From: a virus
Length of the DNA stretch: 39,460 bases
Virus record (IMG/VR): IMGVR_UViG_3300050821_004201
Location: 1-39,460 of that record
Strand: one strand, 5' to 3'
Numbering within the stretch: the stretch's first letter is position 1; every line of letters starts with the position of its first letter. Both the position numbers and the translations under genes were made by a program. Shown here piece after piece: positions 29,088 through 36,278 of this stretch. Under the pieces are notes generated by a model. That model had not been told where the DNA came from. It did not search any database and saw nothing but the letters and a program-made list of their open reading frames with translations.

Positions 29088-29109
29088 GCGGGGGAGGACC
29101 AGCCCCCGC
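29088..29109 (+). other. GC-rich hairpin in an intergenic gap
   Basis: GCGGGGG (29088-29094) pairs with CCCCCGC (29103-29109) around an 8-base loop. No T-run follows. It may be a weak terminator or an mRNA stability element after the SSB gene. Confidence 0.42.
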
Positions 29110-29144
29110 ACTTCCCTCCAAACCAACATGAAAGAACGTTGAAC

Positions 29145-29498
29145 ATGGTACGAAATATCCTCGCTTCGGTTGCTCTTATCGCCCTCGCCACTCCGGCGTT
29201 TGCCCTCAGCGGCTCGACCGTTAGCCCACAGTTCGGCATTTCGTCAGCCGGCACCAATTATCCACATTGTATCCGCTTCCAAACCGCGGATGGCGACGGC
29301 TTTACCTATAACATCAGTGAAAATGGCGGAGGGGCGTTGCAGGAGATTGTCAATCTGAATACCAAACTCCAAAACGGCACCTCAATCCTGTTTTCCACGG
29401 GCGTCGGTAGCCTAACGTCGGCTCAGCAGACTGCTTTGGGTGTCGCTGATTGCCCGGCCGATAGCACCAGCACGAAGTTCGTTTTTGGCATTCAGTAA
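29145..29498 (+). CDS. Exported small protein with signal peptide (117 residues)
   Basis: This is a 117-residue protein from the ATG at 29145. A clear signal peptide (MVRNILASVALIALATPAFA) with cleavage after AFA is followed by a polar, Thr/Ser/Asn-rich body with two Cys (PHCIRF, DCPAD). It should reach the periplasm. It is encoded between SSB and polymerase genes, an odd place. Envelope change or exclusion of other phages is possible but unsupported. Confidence 0.65.
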   Translation: MVRNILASVALIALATPAFALSGSTVSPQFGISSAGTNYPHCIRFQTADGDGFTYNISENGGGALQEIVNLNTKLQNGTSILFSTGVGSLTSAQQTALGVADCPADSTSTKFVFGIQ

Positions 29499-29842
29499 TG
29501 CCTGTTATCGCTTTAGGCGCAATTGTGGCCGGCGGTACGGGGTGGGCCATGTGGGTTCTGTGTACACTGTTGGGCTTGTGCGGCCCGACTGAAGACAGTC
29601 AAGCCCATTACATGTTTCATGGCTCCTGGCCAACCGGGCAGATGGCTCAGCCCCCCTTGTGGACCGGCTGCCCACCTCCCGAGATCGGCGGCGCACAAAC
29701 CGTCGATAACCACCGCTGCACACTCGTTGACTACCACCCGAACTTGACGTTACAAGCGTGCAAGTTTCAGCAAAACTACTCTAACTCGTTGCCTGGACTA
29801 CCTTACAAAAACAACGCAACCTGCACCGACCAAAATCACTAA
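29498..29842 (+). CDS. Membrane-anchored or exported Cys-rich protein (114 residues)
   Basis: This is a 114-residue protein whose ATG uses the last base of the previous stop. Residues 3-28 are hydrophobic (VIALGAIVAGGTGWAMWVLCTLLGLC). The rest is polar with five Cys (GCPPP, RCTL, ACKF, TCTD) and aromatic residues, which suits a periplasmic part with disulfides. It is a second envelope-directed protein in tandem. Confidence 0.6.
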   Translation: MPVIALGAIVAGGTGWAMWVLCTLLGLCGPTEDSQAHYMFHGSWPTGQMAQPPLWTGCPPPEIGGAQTVDNHRCTLVDYHPNLTLQACKFQQNYSNSLPGLPYKNNATCTDQNH

Positions 29843-29849
29843 GAAACTA

Positions 29850-29936
29850 GCATCCGTCCCAACTGATGGAACACGGGGTTCTCCTTGGAAAATCAGCCTC
29901 CTTCTGCTGTGAACTGCGAGACGTTGGGACGGATGC
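29850..29936 (+). promoter_or_regulatory. Perfect 14-bp inverted repeat burying the polymerase start codon
   Basis: GCATCCGTCCCAAC (29850-29863) is the exact reverse complement of GTTGGGACGGATGC (29923-29936), with a 59-base loop. The right arm contains the chosen ATG (29933-29935) and its GGGACGG ribosome site. In mRNA the stem would hide both. The loop holds a TTG and a GTG in the same frame. T4 and RB69 polymerases repress their own translation by binding an operator hairpin at the start; this looks like an analogue, but there is no direct evidence. Confidence 0.72.
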
Positions 29937-32029
29937 AAGTTGACCTCGACTTTGAAACGTGCAACCTCGCTGGCCTTGATCTGCAAAAGGTTGGGGCGGC
30001 GAGGTACACGGAAGACTTCTGGACTGAAATATTGTCCCTGGTATTCTGTCTAGATGAGGGCGAGAAACATTTGTGGCTGCCAGGTGCCGGTGGCCTGGAC
30101 GTTGCCCTTATTGTCCTAGATTGCGCAGCCTCTAACCCAAAGGTCATCTTCAACAGCCACAGCGCCTTCGAGCAGTTCGTCTGGATGAACATCATGGTTC
30201 CGCGGTTCGGTTTCCCACCGATCCCGATTAGCCGATGGAACGACACCCAGGCTTTGTGCGCCTATCATTCGGTCCCTCTCGCCCTTGACGGTGCGTTGAC
30301 AGCGCTTGCGCTACCCGTTGTGAAGGACGCCGAGGGGCAGCGGATCACGCTCGCCATGTCCCCGACAGCGAAGAACATCAAGAAGTGGAGCTATGAAAAA
30401 ACACATACACCCGAACGCATGGAGCGTGTTTACTCGTATAACGTTATCGACGTTGCCGGGGTATCGGTTATTCGAACTCGACTGGGACCGCTACCCGCAG
30501 CTGAGCGCGCCGTCTGGGAACTCGATCAAACCATCAATCAGCGAGGCGTTGGACTGGACCTGTCATTTGTGCGGGCAGCCCGAACTGTGGCGGAACGTGC
30601 ATCAGTGCCCCTGGTTGCCGAGTTTCGAGATCTTACAGGCGGCCTGAACCCTACCCAACGAGACGCGGTGCTGGCCTGGTGCCAGGGGGCCGTCCCAAAC
30701 CTTCAGAAGGCAACGATAGAGACGCTGCTAGGAGACGACGATGCGGATGAAGATGGACCAGTCCGGCTTTTACCGGAAGACAGTGCCGCTTCTGCTATTC
30801 CCGGAAACGTCAGACGAGCACTGGCTATTAGAGCAACTATTGGCAGTGCATCTGTCAAAAAACTCACCGCAATGGAACAGTGTGTATGTGGCGACGGCCG
30901 GGTCCGAGGACTTATACAGTATCACGCTGCCTTACCCGGACGTTTCGCCGGCCGCCTCATCCAGCCCCAAAACTTCCCCCGAGGAAGCCTCGGTCACCTC
31001 GACCCGGAAGTTAAAGTACGAGCCATCATGGCGGGTGATCCCGAGCAGGTTAAGGCAACTCTGGGATGCGAACCAATTGAAGCTGTGGTCTCTTCTCTCC
31101 GACATGCTTTTTGCGCTCGCCCTGGTCATGCCTTTGTATCTGGTGATTATTCTGGTGTGGAAGCTCGTCTTGTCCTAGCACTCGCCGGGCAACATGATCG
31201 CTGTGAGCTTTTAGCTTCTGGTTATCCGGTTTATTTCGATATGGCTGAGCGGGTCTTCGGGAAGCCGAAGGGTACCTGGGCAACGATGAACAAGGCGCAG
31301 CTCAAGGCCAACAAGGAAGCCTTCGCTTTCGAGTATCACATAGGGAAGAACGCTGAGCTAGGTTGTGGCTTTGGGCTCGGTGGTGACACCTTCTGCCGAA
31401 AGTATTGTCCTGACTGCAAATGTCGGTTCACCAAAGGTTGGTGTGAGTTCCCTGAGACCCCCGGTCGAAACGTAGCAGGTCGTGCGGTTTTCGCCTATCG
31501 GGAGGGCGCCGCGCCAAAGGTAATGGATCTTCATAAAGACCTAGAGAAGACAGCTTTGAAGGCCCTGTGGGGCACGGTTGACCAATGGTACGAGGCCGAC
31601 TGCGGGATAGCCTACCGGCTGCACGATGGCTGGATGCAATGCCGGTTGCTCGACGGAAAACTACTGCACTACTGGAACCCGCAGCCAATACGCAAGGATC
31701 GCTTCGGCCGGGCTAAGGACGGCTGGCAATACACCTGCTGGAAGGGCCGGCTAAAAAAGGTCGTCGACGCTTACGGTGGCATCCTGACCCAGAACGTGAT
31801 CGAGGGTCTAGCCCGGCAGCTCCTGGTTCACGCCATGTTAAAGGCTGAGGCTAATAAGATGCCCGTAGCCTTCCATGTTACTGATGAAATTATTACTGAG
31901 CCCGATGAACGCTACGGCACTGAGGCTCTAATCACTGAATTGATGACGAAAGACCTGCCCCGGTGGGTCTATGAGATCAGGTTCCCCTGCGCGGTGGAGA
32001 CATGGATTGGATCAAGGTACAAGAAATGA
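29933..32029 (+). CDS. Family A DNA polymerase with 3'-5' exonuclease domain
   Basis: This is a 698-residue protein from the ATG at 29933; the frame is open back to TTG 29885. The exonuclease domain shows DFET (6-9), a FNSHSAFEQF motif and YNVIDV. The polymerase has RRALAIRATIGSASVKKL, GRFAGRLIQPQNFPRG, motif A DYSGVEAR (405-412) and motif B GKNAELGCGFGLGG (about 471-484). In motif C the usual His-Asp-Glu reads Thr-Asp-Glu (HVTDE, about 648-652). A Cys-rich insert (five Cys between 488 and 504) follows motif B. It copies the phage genome. Confidence 0.88.
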   Translation: MQVDLDFETCNLAGLDLQKVGAARYTEDFWTEILSLVFCLDEGEKHLWLPGAGGLDVALIVLDCAASNPKVIFNSHSAFEQFVWMNIMVPRFGFPPIPISRWNDTQALCAYHSVPLALDGALTALALPVVKDAEGQRITLAMSPTAKNIKKWSYEKTHTPERMERVYSYNVIDVAGVSVIRTRLGPLPAAERAVWELDQTINQRGVGLDLSFVRAARTVAERASVPLVAEFRDLTGGLNPTQRDAVLAWCQGAVPNLQKATIETLLGDDDADEDGPVRLLPEDSAASAIPGNVRRALAIRATIGSASVKKLTAMEQCVCGDGRVRGLIQYHAALPGRFAGRLIQPQNFPRGSLGHLDPEVKVRAIMAGDPEQVKATLGCEPIEAVVSSLRHAFCARPGHAFVSGDYSGVEARLVLALAGQHDRCELLASGYPVYFDMAERVFGKPKGTWATMNKAQLKANKEAFAFEYHIGKNAELGCGFGLGGDTFCRKYCPDCKCRFTKGWCEFPETPGRNVAGRAVFAYREGAAPKVMDLHKDLEKTALKALWGTVDQWYEADCGIAYRLHDGWMQCRLLDGKLLHYWNPQPIRKDRFGRAKDGWQYTCWKGRLKKVVDAYGGILTQNVIEGLARQLLVHAMLKAEANKMPVAFHVTDEIITEPDERYGTEALITELMTKDLPRWVYEIRFPCAVETWIGSRYKK
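30741..31178 (+). other. Candidate overprinted gene inside the polymerase gene (145 residues)
   Basis: In the +1 frame relative to the polymerase, ATG at 30741 follows AGGAG at six-base spacing. The 145-residue product ends in a membrane hairpin-like region (LLSDMLFALALVMPLYLVIILVWKLVLS). Polymerase codons here have about 41 percent G or C at the third position (60 of 146, counted by hand), against about 78 percent in the 50 codons before 30392. The same alternate frame is open at 30393-30647 with a poor ribosome site. The polymerase frame is certain. The second gene is a hypothesis, since long shadow frames are common in GC-rich DNA. Confidence 0.3.
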
Positions 32030-32199
32030 CCGATCTTTTGGCGCTTGGGTTTCTCTGTCTGACCATCGGACTATCCGCACTGATCAATCGCCGCCAGACC
32101 CCTGTGATAAGCCCTTTTTATGTCCGTGTTCTCCATGCGTCAAATGCGTCTGGCCGGCGTGTAAACCGCCCGACTGGACCCCGAGGTGGTGATTTATGA
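32026..32199 (+). CDS. 57-residue membrane protein
   Basis: This is a 57-residue protein from the ATG at 32026, which overlaps the polymerase stop as ATGA; an ATG at 32002 would overlap more. The N-terminal span (LLALGFLCLTIGLSALI) is followed by a basic tail with Arg, Asn and Gly. It ends in an ATGA overlap with the nuclease gene. Confidence 0.58.
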   Translation: MTDLLALGFLCLTIGLSALINRRQTPVISPFYVRVLHASNASGRRVNRPTGPRGGDL

Positions 32200-32534
32200 A
32201 CGGGCGTCGTAGCAAAGCTAAAGGAGCACGCGGTGAACTGGAAGTACGAGATCTCTTTCGACAGTACGGTTACACCGCAGAGCGTGGGGGCGGCGCTCAG
32301 GGGGATGGCGGCGGTGCTCAACGACCCGACGTTGTTCACAACCTTCCAGGCTACCATATCGAATGCAAGCGGGTCGAAGCATACGCTGTCGTCAACCGGG
32401 GTTATAACCAGGCAAGAAAAGACGCCGGACCCGACCTCGAACCAGCTCTCTTTGCCCGCTCCGATCGGGAAGAATGGCTTGTGACCATCAGTGCCGAACA
32501 CTTCTTTTCCCTCCAACTGATGAGGCCGCTGTGA
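32196..32534 (+). CDS. RecB-like nuclease, candidate Holliday-junction resolvase
   Basis: This is a 112-residue protein. The pattern SKAKGARGELEVRDLF (Glu14), then GGGAQRPDVV (Asp45), then YHIECKRVE (Glu56, Lys58) is the PD-(D/E)XK core of Hjc-like or VRR-type nucleases. Length fits a minimal resolvase. It would cut branched DNA before packaging or during recombination. It overlaps both neighbours by four bases in the replication block. Confidence 0.72.
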   Translation: MNGRRSKAKGARGELEVRDLFRQYGYTAERGGGAQGDGGGAQRPDVVHNLPGYHIECKRVEAYAVVNRGYNQARKDAGPDLEPALFARSDREEWLVTISAEHFFSLQLMRPL

Positions 32535-32737
32535 AACTATTTATCGAGTATTCTCCAGAGCATGACGTGTATTGTCTAGGCTGTGTAAGTAATGATGATA
32601 CGGGGGTCTGCTATATCCCCCTTGATCTATATCGGCCTGATCAGCCAGAGCGGCATATACCGGGACGTACCTATCTCGACGCCATAGTGCCTGCTTTAGA
32701 AGCTGCTAACAGGCGTTGGGACGCCAGAAAATCATGA
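32531..32737 (+). CDS. Small protein, GTG start, unknown (68 residues)
   Basis: This is a 68-residue protein from GTG in a GTGA overlap. Upstream in-frame starts would overlap the nuclease gene. It has beta character (KLFIEYSPEHDVYCLGCVSNDDTGVCYIPLDLY) and a helical end (YLDAIVPALEAANRRWDARK). Three Cys. No family is recognised. Confidence 0.56.
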   Translation: MKLFIEYSPEHDVYCLGCVSNDDTGVCYIPLDLYRPDQPERHIPGRTYLDAIVPALEAANRRWDARKS

Positions 32738-33834
32738 TAGAGCAACGCGAAGGAGAGGGCCGCGGGGCCTTCCGTAAGCGCCGATGGCGGACCATGCAGC
32801 GTACCCTCAACGCCGAGGGGAAGGTCACATCCAGACAGCAGCGGCGCGAGCCCAGCCTAGTCCCGGTCACGATCGACAACGCAGTGGTCAAGTTTGCCAC
32901 CACTGTTTACGACCGGGAAGGCCGGGCCGATCGGCAGTTTGTCCGCACTGAGCCCTCGAAGGCCGAGCAGAAGGCACTCTGGGAAGGCATCGCCGATCAC
33001 CTAGCGCAGCGAGTTTCCTTCCTTCCCAGTCTCCCATGTCCAGTAGCCGGAGGTTGCGTCGATGATCTTCTCGCTTGCTATCCTGTGGGAGACCATCACT
33101 TTGGTATGCTCGCGTGGAAACATGACGCGGGCGGCAGCTACGATATTTCGATCGCTTCGGAACTTCTGGCGCAGGCCACTGCTCGGCTGGTTTCTTCTAC
33201 TCCTGCTAGTCGACATGCTCTTGTGGTTCTGCTTGGTGACTTTTTTCACTACGATGGGCATCAGCCTCTTACCCCTACTGGCAAAAACCTTCTTGATGCT
33301 GACAGCCGTTTCCCCAAGATGATCGGGGCGGCCCTCGACGGTGCTTGCGACATGATCGACACGGTAGCGGCGGGACACGAGCAGGTCCACGTCATCGTCG
33401 AGATTGGCAACCACGACTTGTCTACCTCGGTTTTCCTGGCCAACTGCCTGGCCCGGCTCTACAAGAACACGTCGCGGATCACCGTCGACATCAGCCCGAA
33501 GCACTTTCACTATTACCATTTCGGCAAGTGTTTGATCCAAACCCACCACGGGCACACGGTAAAGCCGGAGGGGCTGAAGGGTGTCATGGTCGAGGATCAG
33601 CCAGAAGCGTGGGGCGCTTCCAAGTATCGGTTTTCCTGGACAGGACATGTCCACCACAGGAACTCAGCGGACTTTGGGTCGGTGGCTTGGGAGAGCTTCC
33701 GTATCCTGGCCCCCTCAGATGCACATGGACACCAGCACGGCTTCCGCTCTCCACGGGACATGAAGGCGATCGTCCTGCATCGGGAATATGGCGAAGTCGA
33801 GCGGCACACGGTCAACCCGGAGATGTTCAAATGA
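32734..33834 (+). CDS. Calcineurin-like metallophosphoesterase
   Basis: This is a 366-residue protein from the ATG at 32734 in an ATGA overlap. Its metal-binding motifs appear in the right order: GDHHFG (119-124), LLGDFFHYDG (166-175), EIGNHD (223-228), HHGH (271-274) and GHVHHR (304-309). A basic N-terminus (FRKRRWRTMQRTL) precedes the domain. Enzymes of this fold act as nucleases or phosphatases. In phage replication blocks an SbcD-like nuclease role is likely, but no SbcC partner is seen here. Confidence 0.8.
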   Translation: MIEQREGEGRGAFRKRRWRTMQRTLNAEGKVTSRQQRREPSLVPVTIDNAVVKFATTVYDREGRADRQFVRTEPSKAEQKALWEGIADHLAQRVSFLPSLPCPVAGGCVDDLLACYPVGDHHFGMLAWKHDAGGSYDISIASELLAQATARLVSSTPASRHALVVLLGDFFHYDGHQPLTPTGKNLLDADSRFPKMIGAALDGACDMIDTVAAGHEQVHVIVEIGNHDLSTSVFLANCLARLYKNTSRITVDISPKHFHYYHFGKCLIQTHHGHTVKPEGLKGVMVEDQPEAWGASKYRFSWTGHVHHRNSADFGSVAWESFRILAPSDAHGHQHGFRSPRDMKAIVLHREYGEVERHTVNPEMFK

Positions 33835-33983
33835 TGGTCTGGGTTCTCGTGTGGTCACTCTGCTGCACTCCGCAGGTCTGGCGCCACAGTTTCTCGTCCG
33901 CTGCTGAGTGTGTGCAATATACACACAAGCTGGACACGGGGCGGTTCAGGCCAATCTGCTGGCCGGTGGAGCTGCCGAGATGA
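33831..33983 (+). CDS. Small exported Cys-containing peptide (50 residues)
   Basis: A 50-residue peptide in ATGA overlaps at both ends. The start is hydrophobic (MMVWVLVWSLCC) and may serve as a short signal or anchor. Four Cys in total (CC, ECV, ICW). The body is basic. Unknown role. Confidence 0.5.
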   Translation: MMVWVLVWSLCCTPQVWRHSFSSAAECVQYTHKLDTGRFRPICWPVELPR

Positions 33984-34333
33984 GTTATTGGTATCTGGGG
34001 TCACCCTATAGTAAATACCCGGCAGGGGTCGCTGCTGCGTTCAAGGCGGTTTGCATTGAGGCCGGGCGCTTAATCCGCGTGGGCGTCCCGGTTTACAGCC
34101 CGATCACCCACACTCACCCCATCGCGACGTATTCAGAGATGGATGTTTATGATCATTCAATTTGGCTACCAGCAGATCGTCCAATGATGGAAGCAGCCCA
34201 CGGCCTGATCATTCTTCGCATGGTATCTTGGGAGGTATCCATAGGACTACAACACGAAATAGACTTCTTCGAGCAAGCAGGAAAACCTGTAGTATTCATG
34301 GACCCCGGTACAGTCCCGGAGTTGCCGAGATGA
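33980..34333 (+). CDS. DUF1937 protein (nucleoside 2-deoxyribosyltransferase-like fold)
   Basis: This is a 117-residue protein from the ATG at 33980 in ATGA overlap. The N-terminus YWYLGSPYSKYPAGVAAAF, the SPITHTHPIA block, WLPADRPMMEAAHGLII and VSIGLQHEIDFFEQAGKPVVFMDPG match DUF1937. These proteins resemble nucleoside 2-deoxyribosyltransferases and related nucleotide-binding folds. It lies in tandem with a second protein of the same type. It may salvage or alter nucleotides during infection. Confidence 0.75.
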   Translation: MSYWYLGSPYSKYPAGVAAAFKAVCIEAGRLIRVGVPVYSPITHTHPIATYSEMDVYDHSIWLPADRPMMEAAHGLIILRMVSWEVSIGLQHEIDFFEQAGKPVVFMDPGTVPELPR

Positions 34334-34743
34334 GCAAGGTCTATATCATCGGTGCCCTCAAGAACGAACGCATTATCAGCTTGGCCAATCTGATCGAGGC
34401 TCGCGGCCACGAGGTGTTCGCCGACTGGTTCTCCCCCGGCCCGGACGCCGATGTGTACTGGAAGAAGTATGAGGTTGCCAGGGGGCGCTCATTCATCCGT
34501 GCCATGCAGGGCCCGCACGCTAAGCACGTGTTCAACTACGACCGTATCTGGCTTGACTGGTGTGATGCCGCTGTCATGGTTTGCCCGGCCGGCAAGTCGG
34601 CTCACCTGGAACTAGGCTATGTTATAGGGAGTGGTAAGCGTGGGTTTATCCTCTTGCACGGCGAGCCAGAGAGGTGGGACATTATGTATAGGTTCGCTGA
34701 GGGTATCTTCGACGACTTCAACAAACTTTTAGAGGTGCTGTGA
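34330..34743 (+). CDS. Nucleoside 2-deoxyribosyltransferase-like protein
   Basis: This is a 137-residue protein in ATGA overlap with the DUF1937 gene. The pattern KVYIIGALKNERIISLANLIEARGHEVFADWFSPGPDAD, then YEVARG, then FNYDRIWLDWCDAAVMVCPAGKSAHLELGYVIGSGKRGFIL is that of phage deoxyribosyltransferase-like enzymes. The PAGKSAHLELGY block with its Glu is the likely active-site region. A role in nucleotide pools, or in the breakdown of nucleotide signals used by host defence, is possible. Confidence 0.72.
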   Translation: MSKVYIIGALKNERIISLANLIEARGHEVFADWFSPGPDADVYWKKYEVARGRSFIRAMQGPHAKHVFNYDRIWLDWCDAAVMVCPAGKSAHLELGYVIGSGKRGFILLHGEPERWDIMYRFAEGIFDDFNKLLEVL

Positions 34744-35090
34744 TGCGTGAGCTTGAGGAATATTTTACACATCGGTTGGACGCGATCCGCGATGGGTGCG
34801 ATCCTGACACAGTGGCTTTCCCAACATGCAAGTCCAATACAACAGAGGCATTGTTGACCGAGCGGGGAGAGACCCACGGGACATTTGCGGACAACGCCTT
34901 CTATTCACAGCGGTTGCGCGAGCTGTTCCGCAGCGACGAAGACAACTGGAACAGCATACCGGACAGACAGCGCGAAGCCTTGGAGATGATCGCCGGCAAG
35001 ATCAGCCGTATCCTCAGCGGTGCCGCGGACTTCCCTGACCATTGGGAAGACATAGCAGGCTACGCGACCCTTGCGGTGGAAGTGGAATGA
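34743..35090 (+). CDS. DUF6378 protein
   Basis: This is a 115-residue protein from the ATG at 34743, which shares a base with the previous stop. The C-terminal 75 residues match DUF6378: LLTERGETHGTFADNAFYSQRLRELF, QREALEMIAGKISRILSG and DHWEDIAGYATLA. Such proteins have a helical fold with conserved Glu and Asp and look like all-alpha NTP pyrophosphohydrolases (MazG-like). The enzyme role is inference. Confidence 0.72.
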   Translation: MRELEEYFTHRLDAIRDGCDPDTVAFPTCKSNTTEALLTERGETHGTFADNAFYSQRLRELFRSDEDNWNSIPDRQREALEMIAGKISRILSGAADFPDHWEDIAGYATLAVEVE

Positions 35091-35332
35091 GCACACGAGC
35101 CGCGGACGACTTCGTGTTCATACGAAACAAGATGGTAGAGCTGCGTAAGTGGGAAGGACGGCAGCCTATCGAGATCGCCGGGCCGGCGGGGAACCCGACA
35201 CAGCCTATGCCGGGGCTAGGTAACCCTGACTTCTGTTCCAACTGTGGGGCCAACGTAGGGACCGGGATGGCCCACGCGCTCTCGTGCCCCTGTCGTCCCC
35301 ACGACGACGACTATTACGACGGTTGCTACTAG
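35087..35332 (+). CDS. Small zinc-ribbon-like protein (81 residues)
   Basis: This is an 81-residue protein from the ATG at 35087 in ATGA overlap. The last 30 residues hold FCSNCGANVG and SCPCRPH, so a zinc site is likely. The N-terminal half is charged (ADDFVFIRNKMVELRKWEG). Its TAG at 35330-35332 overlaps the stop of the converging minus-strand gene in the palindrome CTAG. Confidence 0.58.
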   Translation: MSTRAADDFVFIRNKMVELRKWEGRQPIEIAGPAGNPTQPMPGLGNPDFCSNCGANVGTGMAHALSCPCRPHDDDYYDGCY

Positions 35333-35508
35333 TCGCCTTCACGCTTAGGTGGGTGTAACATGATCATCAGGACGCCGGCAAAGATGGCCTCCACCCACTT
35401 AGCGACCCATAGATAGGGTAGAGCCTCTGGAGCATTGGCCACAAAGCCGGAGCCGATGACGTTGAGACAGGCCCAGATAATTGGACTTGTTAAGATTTTC
35501 CAGTCCAC
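35329..35508 (-). CDS. 59-residue membrane protein, holin-like
   Basis: This is a 59-residue protein from GTG at 35506-35508, which overlaps the end of the upstream gene by 19 bases. Two hydrophobic segments (SPIIWACLNVIGSGFVA and YLWVAKWVEAIFAGVLMIML) are separated by a short polar turn, and the tail is charged (HPPKREGD). Two short spans and a charged C-terminus suit a class II holin or antiholin. It lies away from the endolysin in this window. Confidence 0.6.
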   Translation of the reverse strand: MDWKILTSPIIWACLNVIGSGFVANAPEALPYLWVAKWVEAIFAGVLMIMLHPPKREGD

Positions 35509-35780
35509 CCGAGCACCATCTTGATTGCAGCGAAGATCCCTCCTGCCCCGCCGATTGCTACCGCTATCCACTTCAGGGCGTGACTGAGCCCCACGAACAT
35601 TCGCATGCCGTCTTTCAGCTCCTCTATCTCCCCGAGCACCCTGGCGTGCGACGCTTCGTCCCGCTCGACGTGGCGGTCAATCTTGTCGTTCATTAACTTA
35701 AGGTAATCGCGGAGCCAGCCGTCGTCGTACATTGGCTCTTCCACTACATTATCGAATGACTTGCGGGCAAAACGGGGCAT
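35490..35780 (-). CDS. Coiled-coil plus C-terminal membrane span, holin or spanin-like
   Basis: This is a 96-residue protein from the ATG at 35778-35780; a GTG at 35789 is possible. Residues 20-60 are a highly charged helix (LRDYLKLMNDKIDRHVERDEASHARVLGEIEELKDG). The C-terminal part is one span (ALKWIAVAIGGAGGIFAAIKMVLGW). Small phage proteins with this architecture are often holins or lysis modulators. Together with the next gene it may form the membrane part of lysis. Confidence 0.6.
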   Translation of the reverse strand: MPRFARKSFDNVVEEPMYDDGWLRDYLKLMNDKIDRHVERDEASHARVLGEIEELKDGMRMFVGLSHALKWIAVAIGGAGGIFAAIKMVLGWTGKS

Positions 35781-35856
35781 CTCTGGCACTCTAACATATA
35801 CGATCCCCGCTAACTATACTAACACGACTGCGACTTATTCGCAAGTTTAAGTAAGG

Positions 35857-36276
35857 TTAAAAGTCCGTGCCGATGACGTGGATTGTGACCAGATCGGCTG
35901 AGGTCACGGTGGTTAACGCCTCGAATTGTAGGGTGTCGCCACTCACCAGGAAGAAGAACTTGTTGGCGTCGTTGTCGACCGGTAGGCCAGCTATGTTGCT
36001 CAACAGGTTGATCGGCGCCGTGGCCGCAGACGTACCCGCAGCCGCCGTTACCGTGGTGGTCCCCAGAGGGTAGCTCGTACCCGTGTTGGTGATGTAGACT
36101 GTTACGTCGCGGTTCGAGACATCCGTGCTGGTGGCTATGATGCCGAGTATCTTTGAGCCGTTGGCCCCGGCGGTGTACCCGGTCTTGAGGGTCTGGGCAT
36201 CAGCGTGAGCGATGTTAACCCTGGAAGTCTGGGGCTGATAGGGGAAAGTCGGGTTAAGGTTCTGCGAGAATGTCAT
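35857..36276 (-). CDS. Small virion-type beta protein (139 residues)
   Basis: This is a 139-residue protein with Thr/Asn/Ala-rich composition and alternating beta pattern (RDVTVYITNTGTSYPLGTTTVTAAAGTS, FFFLVSGDTLQFEALTTVTSADLVTIHVIG). No Cys and no export signal. It follows the large virion protein on the minus strand, so a decoration or fibre-associated protein is likely. The 76 bases upstream of 35857 to the previous gene show no gene. Confidence 0.6.
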   Translation of the reverse strand: MTFSQNLNPTFPYQPQTSRVNIAHADAQTLKTGYTAGANGSKILGIIATSTDVSNRDVTVYITNTGTSYPLGTTTVTAAAGTSAATAPINLLSNIAGLPVDNDANKFFFLVSGDTLQFEALTTVTSADLVTIHVIGTDF

Positions 36277-36278
36277 TG

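Noticed and set aside
30393-30647. 84-residue frame inside the polymerase gene
   Set aside because: GGAG lies only two bases before the ATG and no feature supports it apart from the shared alternate frame; kept only as context for the larger hidden frame.
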